Source of the DNA: Actinomycetota bacterium
GTDB taxonomy: Bacteria > Actinomycetota > Acidimicrobiia > Acidimicrobiales > AC-14
Assembly: GCA_020200615.1 (NCBI GenBank)
Contig: JAIVIH010000003.1
Span: forward strand, 1 to 15,814
Direction of reading: 5' to 3'
DNA length: 15,814 nucleotides
This document shows, piece after piece, positions 1 to 7,271 of the stretch; position 1 is the stretch's first letter, and each line of letters opens with the position of its first letter. The position numbers and the translations under genes were made by a program. Below the pieces are notes generated by a model that was not told the DNA's origin, searched no databases, and worked only from the letters and a program-made list of their open reading frames with translations.

Positions 1-20
1 GCGGAGAACAGCGCGATCAC
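1..20 (-). CDS. Possible first codons of atpB (F0 subunit a), cut by window edge
   Basis: A GTG at 20-18 overlaps the TGA stop of the upstream atpI-like gene by four bases (GTGA). The frame stays open to the window edge and reads V-I-A-L-F-S. Only six codons are visible, so the protein cannot be recognised from sequence. The call rests on context: in actinobacteria the AtpZ/AtpI-like genes are followed directly by atpB, and the same 4-bp overlap style is used several times elsewhere in this operon. Treat as an inference. Confidence 0.35.
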
Positions 21-496
21 CCTTTACCCGGTGGAGGCGGCTTGACCGCAGGAAAGGCCAGAGAGATGGACACGTGACGGGCCTCCCAGATGAGGAGGCC
101 CAAATGCGTAACCACCAGGGTGAGGCCCAGGGGAATTAACTCCACCCACGCGTGGTCCTTCACGGACAGCACGGCCACGTTAATCAGAGCGAGTCGCACG
201 ACAAACCCCCCGAGGGCGGCCACCATGAGGAAGGCAAGCGAGATGCGGGCCGACCAGGTCAGTAGGGTGGCCGCCACCAGGAAGTTGACCAGGACAAGCC
301 CGACGGCGAAGGCCGAAGATAGCGCGCCGTTGACGCCCCAGATGAGGCCGGCCAACAGGATCAGCAGCGGCAGCACGGGCAGGCCCCGGCGGATCATGTC
401 GGTGGCGACCTGACGCTCGACGGGCGGAGCCGTTAGGAGCGGCGACGGGCCGGTCACTGGTCCACCCTCTTCAAGGGATGAACCAGTGAAAGCCAT
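17..496 (-). CDS. AtpI-like ATP synthase accessory membrane protein
   Basis: A 159-residue protein with a hydrophilic N-terminus of about 35 residues and four predicted membrane segments (about 39-55, 58-79, 86-109 and 117-137), followed by a proline-rich tail. This is the size and layout of the ATP synthase subunit I / uncI family encoded just before atpB, thought to help assemble or stabilise the c-ring. Sequence conservation in this family is low, so the call uses topology plus position between an AtpZ-like gene and a probable atpB start. The ATG at 496 is preferred because GGGAGG lies nine bases upstream; an internal GTG (codon 14) is a weaker alternative. The stop overlaps the next start (GTGA). 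Confidence 0.7.
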   Translation of the reverse strand: MAFTGSSLEEGGPVTGPSPLLTAPPVERQVATDMIRRGLPVLPLLILLAGLIWGVNGALSSAFAVGLVLVNFLVAATLLTWSARISLAFLMVAALGGFVVRLALINVAVLSVKDHAWVELIPLGLTLVVTHLGLLIWEARHVSISLAFPAVKPPPPGKG

Positions 497-518
497 CGGG
501 ACCGGCCTCCCGGGCCGG

Positions 519-878
519 TCATGCCGGCATCCCGGGGTGGCGCTTGTCGGCCCAAGGGCCGCCCTGCTCCAGCACCTCCATGCGCTTGACGTAGCCGTAC
601 CACGTACGAGCCATGAGGGTCAGCAAGGCGACCAGGGCGAAGACGATGGTCAACACGGGGACGATGCCCAGCCACCGATCGACGGCGTAGCCAAGGGCTC
701 CGAAGATGGCGGGGGTGAAGGCCAGCTCGAAGGCTCGGGTGTAGCTGTCGCCGAAGGTGCGGTACAGGTCGCCCTTGGGAGTCACGTCGAAATCGTGAGG
801 CGAAGGGGACACCGGCTCAGGCCCGACGGCCGACCGGAGCCCGTCGCCCCTCACGGCTCCGTTGTCCCGCTTCTCCAC
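519..878 (-). CDS. AtpZ/AtpI-type small membrane protein of the ATP synthase operon
   Basis: A 119-residue protein from a GTG start at 878. The N-terminal ~45 residues are hydrophilic, followed by two membrane segments (about 52-66 and 72-91) around the G-Y-A-V-D-R-W-L-G motif at 63-71. A conserved G-(Y/F)-x-x-D-x-x-x-G turn between two helices is typical of the AtpZ/putative F0F1-ATPase subunit family (Pfam AtpI-like, PF09527). The GTG at 878 is chosen because AGGGAAGGA lies directly upstream; a longer reading back to 929 has no comparable site and an atypical Arg/Gly-rich start. The family is linked to Mg/Ca transport or assembly of the ATP synthase; which role applies here is unknown. The next gene begins 22 bases downstream. 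Confidence 0.75.
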   Translation of the reverse strand: MEKRDNGAVRGDGLRSAVGPEPVSPSPHDFDVTPKGDLYRTFGDSYTRAFELAFTPAIFGALGYAVDRWLGIVPVLTIVFALVALLTLMARTWYGYVKRMEVLEQGGPWADKRHPGMPA

Positions 879-880
879 GT

Positions 881-890
881 TTCCTTCCCT
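881..890 (-). promoter_or_regulatory. Ribosome binding site deciding the atpZ-like start
   Basis: The minus strand reads AGGGAAGGAA then AC-GTG. The purine-rich run fits a Shine-Dalgarno site for the GTG at 878 and is the reason for rejecting the longer start at 929. Confidence 0.55.
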
Positions 891-952
891 GCCGGGGCCC
901 CGAGGGCCTCGCCGCGCATGCCCACGCACGTTTTTTTCCGATCGACCCGCGA

Positions 953-982
953 AACCTAGGTGACAGCCCAGATGAGCCGCAA
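953..982 (-). promoter_or_regulatory. Candidate promoter before the ATP synthase genes
   Basis: On the minus strand TTGCGG (982-977) and TAGGTT (958-953) are separated by 18 bases, resembling an actinobacterial -35/-10 pair. It lies in the 140-bp gap between the end of the WecA-type gene and the AtpZ-like gene, where a promoter for the atp operon would be expected. The -35 match is partial and GC-rich DNA gives chance hits, so this is tentative. No convincing terminator for the upstream operon was seen in the gap. Confidence 0.3.
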
Positions 983-1018
983 GTGCCGTACCTCCCGCTC
1001 AGAGCGTCGCGGGGCGTT

Positions 1019-2284
1019 CTACGGCGGAGTCGGCCGCCGCTTCACGGCGTCGTCTTCACGGCGAGCGGCCGAGCCGTTGACGGGAATCGCGGCCGGGTTC
1101 TTCGGATGGGCGCCATTGCCATCGGGCGGAACCTGGGAACGATCGTGGACCTGAGGCCAGACGGCGGCATCGGCCGTCAGGTCGTCGAGTCCCCTGGGCT
1201 GGCGGATTCCCGGATGAAACAGGGTGAACAGAACGACGGCGAGGGCCGCCACCAGGAGGGGGACCAGGGCGTTTCCCTGGTTGGTGTAGGTCGGCACCAG
1301 GACGACGCCGGAGAGTATGGCCGACCACGTCCAGAGGATGAGGACCGATCGCCGGGGACCGTGGCCCAGCCGCATGAGCCGGTGGTGGAGATGCTCCTTG
1401 TCGGCCTCGGACAGGGCGACCCGCTTGACCGCCCGCCGCACGATGGCGAAGGCGGTGTCGACGAACGGGACGCCGAGGATGAAGAACGGGATGACGAGGG
1501 GGGCGAAGAAGAAGTACGTCTGGCCACTGAACTGGTCAGCCGTGCGACCGCCGACGGAGATCGTCGCCGCCGCCATCAACAGCCCGAGCAGCAGCGCCCC
1601 CCCGTCCCCCATGAACACCTTGGCCGGGTGGAAGTTGTGGGGCAGGAACCCCACGCACAAGCCGCAGGTGATGGCCATGGCCAGAGGGGCGATGGTGCTG
1701 GTGTCCAGCAGCCCGGCGCCCCACAGCCGGTCGGCGTAGAGGAACAGGGCGCCGGCGGCGATGGCCACGACTCCGGCGGCCAGGCCGTCGAGACCGTCGA
1801 TGAGGTTGACGGCGTTGGCGATCCCGACCACCCACAGGACCGTCAGGAGGAAGCTGAGATCGGGCGACAGGACCACGAAATCGGCGAAAGGGATGCGGAA
1901 GTAGAACATCGTGACGCCGAACAGGGCGAGGATCGACCCGGCCAGAACCTGGCCAGCGACCTTGGCCGGCGCCGAGACCTCCCGGAGGTCGTCGAGCAGC
2001 CCGAGCCCGAGGATGACGACGGCGGCCAGCACCAGGCCGAGGGGCTCCGACGAGTTCTCGAAGACGGGCCGGAAGTCGGGGAGCTGGTAGGCCACGGCCA
2101 TGGCGGCCAGGAACCCGGCCAACATGGCCACGCCACCCATGGTGGGGGTCGGCCGCTGATGCACCCGCCGCTCGTCGGGCTTGACCACCGCCCCGATGCG
2201 GATCGCCAGTCGCCACACGCCTGGTGTGAGGACGTAGGTGACAGCTACGGCCACCGTGAACACGATGCCGTAGGAGAAGAGCAT
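1019..2284 (-). CDS. wecA: Polyprenyl-phosphate HexNAc-1-phosphate transferase (WecA/TagO/MraY family)
   Basis: A 421-residue polytopic membrane enzyme that transfers a sugar-1-phosphate (usually GlcNAc-1-P) from a UDP-sugar to the lipid carrier undecaprenyl/decaprenyl phosphate, the first committed step of many cell-wall and surface glycans. Family motifs are all present: D-D at 98-99, N-x-x-D-G-L-D-G-L at 160-168, G-D-G-G at 226-229 and H-L-H-H-R-L at 298-303 in the large cytoplasmic loop. The HLHH motif and the cytoplasmic loop favour WecA/TagO-like over MraY. The start ATG has GGGAG four bases upstream and follows glyA by 37 bases. The position between glyA and the ATP synthase genes matches actinobacterial genomes (M. 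tuberculosis wecA/rfe lies just before atpI-atpB). The C-terminal ~60 residues are hydrophilic and variable. The exact donor sugar is not decidable from sequence. Confidence 0.9.
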   Translation of the reverse strand: MLFSYGIVFTVAVAVTYVLTPGVWRLAIRIGAVVKPDERRVHQRPTPTMGGVAMLAGFLAAMAVAYQLPDFRPVFENSSEPLGLVLAAVVILGLGLLDDLREVSAPAKVAGQVLAGSILALFGVTMFYFRIPFADFVVLSPDLSFLLTVLWVVGIANAVNLIDGLDGLAAGVVAIAAGALFLYADRLWGAGLLDTSTIAPLAMAITCGLCVGFLPHNFHPAKVFMGDGGALLLGLLMAAATISVGGRTADQFSGQTYFFFAPLVIPFFILGVPFVDTAFAIVRRAVKRVALSEADKEHLHHRLMRLGHGPRRSVLILWTWSAILSGVVLVPTYTNQGNALVPLLVAALAVVLFTLFHPGIRQPRGLDDLTADAAVWPQVHDRSQVPPDGNGAHPKNPAAIPVNGSAARREDDAVKRRPTPP

Positions 2285-2321
2285 CAGGCTCCCGGTGCGT
2301 CCCGCCCCGCCAGCCCCGACG

Positions 2322-3578
2322 TCACCCGGGATAAGGCGTGAACTTGGAGCAGAGGGTGCCGGCCGCCTCCCGCACCTCCGCCAGAACGCCGTCGTCGTCG
2401 CGGCCGCGCAGGGCCCGGCCGATGAGGGCGGCGATCTCAGTCATCTCCGGTTCGGCCATCCCCGCGGTGGTGACGGCGGGCGTACCGATCCGGAGCCCGC
2501 TGCACACGAAGGGCGAGCGGGGGTCGTTGGGGATCTGGTTCTTGTTCAGGGTGAGCCCGGCCCGGTCGAGCGCTTCCTGAGCCTGCTTCCCGGTGAGCTC
2601 GGGGTCGAAGGGCTGCAGGTCGACCAGCATCAGGTGGTTGTCCGTGCCGCCCGAGACCAATCGGAAGCCCTCGTCCTCCAGGGCCTGGGCGAGCGCCCGG
2701 GCGTTGCGCACGATCTGGGCCGCGTACTCCCGGAAGGCGGGCTGCGACGCCTCCCGGAAGGCGACCGCTTTGGCGGCGATCACGTGCATGAGAGGCCCAC
2801 CCTGGAGCCCGGGGAAGACGGCCTTGTCAATGGGCTTGGCCAGCTCCTCGGTGCAGATGATCGCACCGGCTCGGGGCCCCCGAAGGGTCTTGTGGGTGGT
2901 GAAGGTCATCACGTCGGCGAAGGGGACGGGAGACGGGTGCGACCCGCCGGCCACGAGCCCGGCGATGTGGGCGGCATCGAAGACGAACTTGGCGCCCACC
3001 TCGTCGCAGATCTGGCGAAACGGCTCGGGATCGATCACACGGGGGTAGGCGGTGGCGCCGGCGATGATCATCTTCGGCCGCTCGCGCCGGGCGAGGTCGC
3101 GTACCTGGTCGTAGTCGAGCCGCTCGTCGTCGTCTCGCACGCCGTAGGAGACGACCCGGTACAGCCGCCCGGTGATGTTGACCGGCGAACCGTGGGTGAG
3201 GTGGCCGCCCTGGTCGAGGCGCATGCCCATGATCGTGTCGCCCGGCTCTAGGAGGGCCATGAAGGTGGCCAGGTTGGCGTTGGCGCCGGCGTGAGGCTGG
3301 ACGTTGGCGTGGTCGCCACCGAACAGGGCCTTGGCCCGATCCCGGGCCAGCTCCTCGGCCTCGTCGACCACGTAGTTGCCGCCGTAGTACCGCTTCCCGG
3401 GATAGCCCTCGGAGTACTTGTTGGTGAGCACCGACCCCTGGGCGGCCATCACAGCCCGGGAGGTGAAGTTCTCGGAGGCGATCAGCTGGATGGTGGTGTT
3501 CTGTCGCTCCAGCTCCCGGTCGAGGATGGCGAACAGCTCGTCGTCCGGGCCTGCGTCACCCGGAGGATCCCCCGTCAC
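2322..3578 (-). CDS. glyA: Serine hydroxymethyltransferase
   Basis: A 418-residue PLP enzyme interconverting serine plus tetrahydrofolate with glycine plus 5,10-methylene-tetrahydrofolate, the main source of one-carbon units in the cytoplasm. Near-invariant blocks are present: L-I-A-S-E-N at 32-37, [14 protein letters not shown] at 54-67, D-A-A-H-I-A-G-L at 201-208, and [10 protein letters not shown] at 227-236 with K230 as the PLP Schiff-base lysine. Length and motif spacing are normal. The start is the GTG at 3578: it overlaps the rpiB stop as GTGA and is preceded by GAGGAAGAGGAG, whereas a longer in-frame reading would run into rpiB. The overlap implies translational coupling with rpiB. 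Confidence 0.96.
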   Translation of the reverse strand: MTGDPPGDAGPDDELFAILDRELERQNTTIQLIASENFTSRAVMAAQGSVLTNKYSEGYPGKRYYGGNYVVDEAEELARDRAKALFGGDHANVQPHAGANANLATFMALLEPGDTIMGMRLDQGGHLTHGSPVNITGRLYRVVSYGVRDDDERLDYDQVRDLARRERPKMIIAGATAYPRVIDPEPFRQICDEVGAKFVFDAAHIAGLVAGGSHPSPVPFADVMTFTTHKTLRGPRAGAIICTEELAKPIDKAVFPGLQGGPLMHVIAAKAVAFREASQPAFREYAAQIVRNARALAQALEDEGFRLVSGGTDNHLMLVDLQPFDPELTGKQAQEALDRAGLTLNKNQIPNDPRSPFVCSGLRIGTPAVTTAGMAEPEMTEIAALIGRALRGRDDDGVLAEVREAAGTLCSKFTPYPG

Positions 3579-4027
3579 CGGCACTCCTCTTCCTCGAGAC
3601 CGCTGATCCCGTCGATGCGGCGCTGGTGACGCCCACCCTCGAACGTGGCCGACAAGAAGGTGTCCACCGCATCGGCGGCCGCCTGCGGGCCGGTGAGGCG
3701 GGCACCCACACACACCACGTTGGCGTTGTTGTGCTCGCGCGCCATGCGGGCCGAGGTCGCGTCATGCACGACGGCGGCGCGGGCGCCCTTCACCTTGTTG
3801 GCGGCGATACCGATACCGATCCCGGTGCCACAGACGCACACTCCGTAGTCCGCCTCGCCCCCGACGACGGCACGGGCCACCAGGGCGCCGTACTCGGGAT
3901 AGTCGACCGACTCCTCGGAGTGGGTCCCGAGGTCCTCGACGTCGTGGCCCTCTTCCCGCAGGTGCTCGACCAGCTCGGACTTCAGTTCGTAACCGGCGTG
4001 ATCGGAGCCGATGGCAATGCGAGTCAT
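3575..4027 (-). CDS. rpiB: Ribose-5-phosphate isomerase B
   Basis: A 150-residue sugar-phosphate isomerase of the RpiB/LacAB fold that interconverts ribulose-5-P and ribose-5-P in the pentose phosphate pathway. Visible motifs are S-D-H-A-G-Y-E-L-K at 8-16, C-G-T-G-I-G at 66-71, N-K-V-K-G-A-R-A-A at 77-85, H-N-N-A-N-V at 99-104 and F-E-G-G-R-H near the C-terminus. C66 aligns with the catalytic cysteine of E. coli RpiB (Cys65), so this is the cysteine-base type, unlike the M. tuberculosis enzyme, which lacks that cysteine. The start ATG overlaps the phosphatase stop (ATGA) and its own stop overlaps glyA (GTGA), so phosphatase, rpiB and glyA are probably translated in a coupled series. Confidence 0.95.
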   Translation of the reverse strand: MTRIAIGSDHAGYELKSELVEHLREEGHDVEDLGTHSEESVDYPEYGALVARAVVGGEADYGVCVCGTGIGIGIAANKVKGARAAVVHDATSARMAREHNNANVVCVGARLTGPQAAADAVDTFLSATFEGGRHQRRIDGISGLEEEECR

Positions 4028-4653
4028 GCGTCACTCCCGTCGTGGGCGAAGGCGGGCTCGGATCGGGCCTCCGCTTCCCCCCAGATCAACCACGCCAGGC
4101 GATCGAGCAAGTCGGCCAGGTCGGTGACCATGCGCTCGTAGGCCGCACGGGGTCGACCGATGGGATCGGCGACGTCGTCCTCGCGGGAGGCCCCCATGAG
4201 GTCTTGGATGTTCCGGCCCGCATGGACCTGGGCCAGCCAGCCGTTGAAGGGCTCCCCCGCGTGCCTGGGACCGTTTCGGAGGCCCCGTCGCACCAGCTCT
4301 TTGAGGGTGAAGGTGCGCGGCCACGCCTCAGGGAGCTGGACGACCGCCTCGCGGACGTGCTCTCGGGCCATGGCCAGGACCAGGTCGGCCTCTTGCAGCA
4401 GTTCGCGGGTCATGGTCTGGCTGCGGTGGGTCGACATGTCGATCCCCCGCTCCTCGAGTAGGCGAACGCCGTGCGAGGACGCCGGCTGGTTACCGCTGAG
4501 CAGTCCGGCCGAACGAACCCGGACGTCGATCCCCGCTTGCTCCAACTGGTGACGAAGCAGCGCTTCGGCGGCGGGAGAACGGCAGATGTTGCCCGTGCAG
4601 AGGAAGAGGATGTCGATGAGCGCGAGTCTAGGCGGCGAAGTGGTGCCGGCCAT
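4024..4653 (-). CDS. Low-molecular-weight protein tyrosine phosphatase
   Basis: A 209-residue cytoplasmic phosphatase. The P-loop C-T-G-N-I-C-R-S-P begins at C19 (nucleophile) with R25 for phosphate binding, and the general-acid loop is D-P-I-G starting at D163. It is longer than the classic ~150 residues, with an insertion rich in Arg/Gly/Asn at about 122-150, as in other actinobacterial members. The ATG at 4653 places the P-loop at the usual distance from the N-terminus; an upstream in-frame reading overlaps the preceding gene and is rejected. Phosphatases of this family (Wzb, Etp, PtpA) often dephosphorylate BY-kinases, and a Wzz-BY-kinase fusion lies at 7272-8825, so the pair may regulate polysaccharide export. 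Alternatively, this family commonly sits next to rpiB/glyA in actinobacteria with a general role. Confidence 0.9.
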   Translation of the reverse strand: MAGTTSPPRLALIDILFLCTGNICRSPAAEALLRHQLEQAGIDVRVRSAGLLSGNQPASSHGVRLLEERGIDMSTHRSQTMTRELLQEADLVLAMAREHVREAVVQLPEAWPRTFTLKELVRRGLRNGPRHAGEPFNGWLAQVHAGRNIQDLMGASREDDVADPIGRPRAAYERMVTDLADLLDRLAWLIWGEAEARSEPAFAHDGSDA

Positions 4654-4670
4654 GGCCGGGCCGGCCGCTT

Positions 4671-5273
4671 TCAGGAACGCGTGAGCTCGGAAACCTTTTC
4701 CTCGTCCGACCCATCGCGACGGCTGGGGCGGCGGCGGGCGAAGGTGACGAGGAGAGCCCCGACCAGCATGGTCGCCAGCGCCATCATCGACCACCGGATG
4801 ATGTTGCCGCCGGTGAATGCCACCGCTCCGGGCTTGGCCTGCTCCACGGACGGGCAGCTCACGTTGAACGTCACTGTCTGGGTCACATTGGTGCTCGCCA
4901 CGGCCGAGAAGCCAACGCCGCGCAGGACGTTGAGTCCGCAGACAGCCGGAATTTGGCGGCCGTGAATCAGAAATGTCTTCGACGGCAGGATCGAGATCGG
5001 AACCGCCACCAACCCGCTGGGGTCGGCGAAGGTGTCGCCGATCTGTGTGTTGTTGATCGTGATCGTCACGGGAGCGTTGACCTGGAAGACACAGCTGGGA
5101 GCGATCACGACCTGGCTGTCACCAAAGTTGAGTGAGCCAAGATTCTGGTTGCCGATGGTGACATTGCAGTTCCCCGGCGGATACGCCTGGGCCGAAGCCG
5201 CCGGCGCCAAGACCACCAGGGCCGCGCTTGCCAGGGCCAGCACTGCTGAGATGGCTCCCGCTTTCCGTCTCAT
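4671..5273 (-). CDS. Secreted protein with AFTG wall-sorting-like tail
   Basis: A 200-residue protein I do not recognise. It has a clear signal peptide (basic M-R-R-K, hydrophobic 8-23, likely cleavage after A-S-A at 28 or A-Q-A at 30). A mature domain of about 120 residues follows, rich in Asn, Thr and Val and probably beta-structured. It contains four cysteines (36, 61, 112, 140) that could form two disulfides. The end carries V-A-F-T-G-G at 151-156, a membrane segment at 159-179 and R-R-R at 180-182. That order resembles a sortase substrate; class E sortases use L-A-x-T-G, and here the first position is Val. The charged tail after the helix (18 residues) is longer than usual, so it could instead simply be a C-terminal anchor. 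The start has GGGAGGG eight bases upstream. It is the first gene after a strong promoter and precedes the phosphatase gene by 17 bases. Confidence 0.75.
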   Translation of the reverse strand: MRRKAGAISAVLALASAALVVLAPAASAQAYPPGNCNVTIGNQNLGSLNFGDSQVVIAPSCVFQVNAPVTITINNTQIGDTFADPSGLVAVPISILPSKTFLIHGRQIPAVCGLNVLRGVGFSAVASTNVTQTVTFNVSCPSVEQAKPGAVAFTGGNIIRWSMMALATMLVGALLVTFARRRPSRRDGSDEEKVSELTRS

Positions 5274-5303
5274 AGCAAGTCCCTCCCAAGGATGAATTGG
5301 GAG

Positions 5304-5331
5304 AGTGTACCGGATCGGCGGTGAGGGTCAA
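5304..5331 (-). promoter_or_regulatory. Sigma70-type promoter of the secreted-protein/ptp/rpiB/glyA/wecA operon
   Basis: On the minus strand TTGACC (5331-5326) and TACACT (5309-5304) are separated by 16 bases. Each hexamer matches the consensus at five and four positions respectively. It lies in the 75-bp gap between the DUF4012 stop and the secreted-protein start. Transcription would begin near 5297, giving a leader of about 24 bases that contains the Shine-Dalgarno site. This separates the housekeeping operon from the polysaccharide genes upstream. Confidence 0.6.
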
Positions 5332-5348
5332 CGCTCCTGCCCTCCGCC

Positions 5349-7265
5349 TCACCGGTCGACGTCCCAGGTCAAGGTCAGTTTCCTGTCCCACAGCCCCGAC
5401 CATGAGCGGGCGCCTCCAACGTCCCAGCCTTCGGCCCGCAGCCTGATCTCCAATGGCACCGGCTCCAGCCGGGGTTGAGGCACAAGCCGGAGCTGGAAGC
5501 GGCCGTCACGCACGGCGTTGGGGATCAGGGTCTCCACGAAGGTCAGCTCTCGCATCTGTCCGGGGTCCACGTGGATGACGTGCTGGGAGAGGTTGAGACC
5601 CGACTCCACGACCGCCCCCGGTTGGCTGGAGCCCGCCGGCGCCCATAGGAGCAGCCAGGCGCGGTACTCCCCGGCGATGCGCATCTGGATATCCGGTCCC
5701 AGGGCGAACGACGGGCCGGACCCCGCAGGCACCTGGTTCTCGACCACGACCGTCGTGCGCACAACGGCGTCCCCCGATTCCATCAGGCGCACTTCTTGAC
5801 GCACCCTCGGCTTGATGTAGTAGTCGAGCTTGGTCGCGGTCCGGTTCTCCACGGCCAGGTGGAAGGTTCGGTCCGCCAGCTCGGTAGCCGGCCCTCCGCC
5901 GAGGCCGGTCTTCTCGAACACCGCCTCCTCCTCGGGATCGGTGCTCCACAATCTCAGGTGTCCCCCCGCCGCCGCTTGACCCAGCTCGCGACCGAGGGCG
6001 AGCGGGTCACGCTCGCCCTGGGTTACCGCCTCGATTATCGCCCTGGTCACGTCGCTCAGGCGCTCACGGCGGGCGAGGTTGTCGGCTTCGGTCTGGATGC
6101 CCTCGTAGAAGTCACGCAGAACGATCCGGCCCACGTTCTTGTCGGTGACCGGCTCAGATAGGCCCTCGACCTCGATCGGTCCGACGACCCTCAGGAGAGC
6201 CGCCAGACCGGGAACGTCGATGGCGATCACACCGTCGACGCTCGAGTCCGTGGCCCTGGCGAACATGTCGGTCATTGCTCGTGCGCTGAACGGAAAATCG
6301 GCAGTGGCGTTCACCGACTGCCAGATCTGGGTCGGCAGGATCGACCCGAAGACCTCCTGAGTTCCGGGTGGGATCGGAGTGTCGGCCGGCGAGTCGAGGT
6401 TAAGATTGGCGACTGACCCCCCGACCTGGAGGTCGAGCACTCCTGCACTGAAGCCGGCGAGCGCATACGAGAGAACCATTCCCTGGTCCCGCATCTCCGC
6501 GTTGTTCTGAAGTGCCACCAGGTACCGCCGATCTCCGTCGGCACCCATGAACGTGCGGGCTACGCCGAGGGCGTCGGCGCCTCCGGCCAACCGCGCTGCG
6601 GTCGATCGGGCCGTCTCGTCGAATTGGCGACGAGCGTTCCCCAGGGGACCCCACAGGCCGCGATGGCGGCTGACGAGGCCACCGATGCGGGTCCCGGCCT
6701 GCCGGGTGGCTCCTTCGAGTTGCTGGAGGCCGCCGAGCGGAACGTGCCCGCCGCTGATCCTGCTCCCGGCCGACACCGACTCCAGCGTCCGGACCAAGTC
6801 GCGCCCAGCGAGCGCCGCCGCCCTCGAGTCATCGATCAGATGAACCAGCCCGTCGTGCTGGGATCCCAGGGGCGGCAGTTGGGCCACAAGCTTCAGAGAC
6901 GGCGACCCGTCCACTCGGCTATGGGCCCGGTCCAGGCGAGCCAGCGCGCCTTCGATGGTTTCCCGCATTGCAGCCCTGCCCTCGCTGGCACTGAGGCGGG
7001 CTGGATTGTCGGCCACCTCAAGCAGCGATTGGCGAGCGAGAAGGACGTCGTGGCGGGCAGCCCGCACCACCAGCCCCGCAGCGACCAACAACACTACGGC
7101 GGCAGCCCCACTCGTAAGGGCGATCCCGACGAGGATCCTCCTGGCCGGCGTGCGGCGGGGTCGAGTTCCCCGGTCGAACACTCGGCGTCGCCGGCGACTC
7201 GATCGGTGTCGCCAGACCCACGCCGGGCTCCACCACCGCCTTCTACGACGGCGCGCGCCTTTCAA
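5349..7265 (-). CDS. DUF4012 membrane protein of the polysaccharide locus
   Basis: A 638-residue protein of the DUF4012 family, whose biochemical role is unknown but which is common in actinobacterial exopolysaccharide/cell-envelope loci. One membrane segment at about 44-67 follows an extremely basic N-terminus (19 Arg in the first 43 residues). The rest should lie outside the membrane. The family signature is at about 247-275 (R-Y-L-V-A-L-Q-N-N-A-E-M-R, then a Gly/Ser-rich turn). The C-terminal ~180 residues look beta-rich. The start is taken as the TTG at 7265, six bases after the kinase stop; it lacks a good ribosome site and could depend on coupling. A GTG at codon 29 is an alternative, so the first residues are uncertain. 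It is probably co-transcribed with the BY-kinase upstream. Confidence 0.8.
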   Translation of the reverse strand: MKGARRRRRRWWSPAWVWRHRSSRRRRRVFDRGTRPRRTPARRILVGIALTSGAAAVVLLVAAGLVVRAARHDVLLARQSLLEVADNPARLSASEGRAAMRETIEGALARLDRAHSRVDGSPSLKLVAQLPPLGSQHDGLVHLIDDSRAAALAGRDLVRTLESVSAGSRISGGHVPLGGLQQLEGATRQAGTRIGGLVSRHRGLWGPLGNARRQFDETARSTAARLAGGADALGVARTFMGADGDRRYLVALQNNAEMRDQGMVLSYALAGFSAGVLDLQVGGSVANLNLDSPADTPIPPGTQEVFGSILPTQIWQSVNATADFPFSARAMTDMFARATDSSVDGVIAIDVPGLAALLRVVGPIEVEGLSEPVTDKNVGRIVLRDFYEGIQTEADNLARRERLSDVTRAIIEAVTQGERDPLALGRELGQAAAGGHLRLWSTDPEEEAVFEKTGLGGGPATELADRTFHLAVENRTATKLDYYIKPRVRQEVRLMESGDAVVRTTVVVENQVPAGSGPSFALGPDIQMRIAGEYRAWLLLWAPAGSSQPGAVVESGLNLSQHVIHVDPGQMRELTFVETLIPNAVRDGRFQLRLVPQPRLEPVPLEIRLRAEGWDVGGARSWSGLWDRKLTLTWDVDR

Positions 7266-7271
7266 CCCCCG

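Noticed and set aside
931..937. Run of seven T before the ATP synthase genes as a terminator tail
   Set aside because: No stable GC hairpin sits directly next to it on either strand, so it does not form a standard intrinsic terminator.
990..1018. Hairpin-like CCCGC...GCGGG around 995-1015 as terminator of the upstream operon
   Set aside because: The pairing is short, interrupted and not followed by a T-run; expected by chance at this GC content.
983..2341. Very long plus-strand open frame opposite the WecA-type gene, with a Gly/Asp/Gln/His-rich product
   Set aside because: It is the antisense shadow of a GC-rich gene. Its composition is abnormal, it has no motif, and the minus-strand protein has all family motifs.
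2295..3251. Long plus-strand open frame opposite glyA
   Set aside because: It mirrors glyA codons and has no recognisable domain; glyA is unambiguous.
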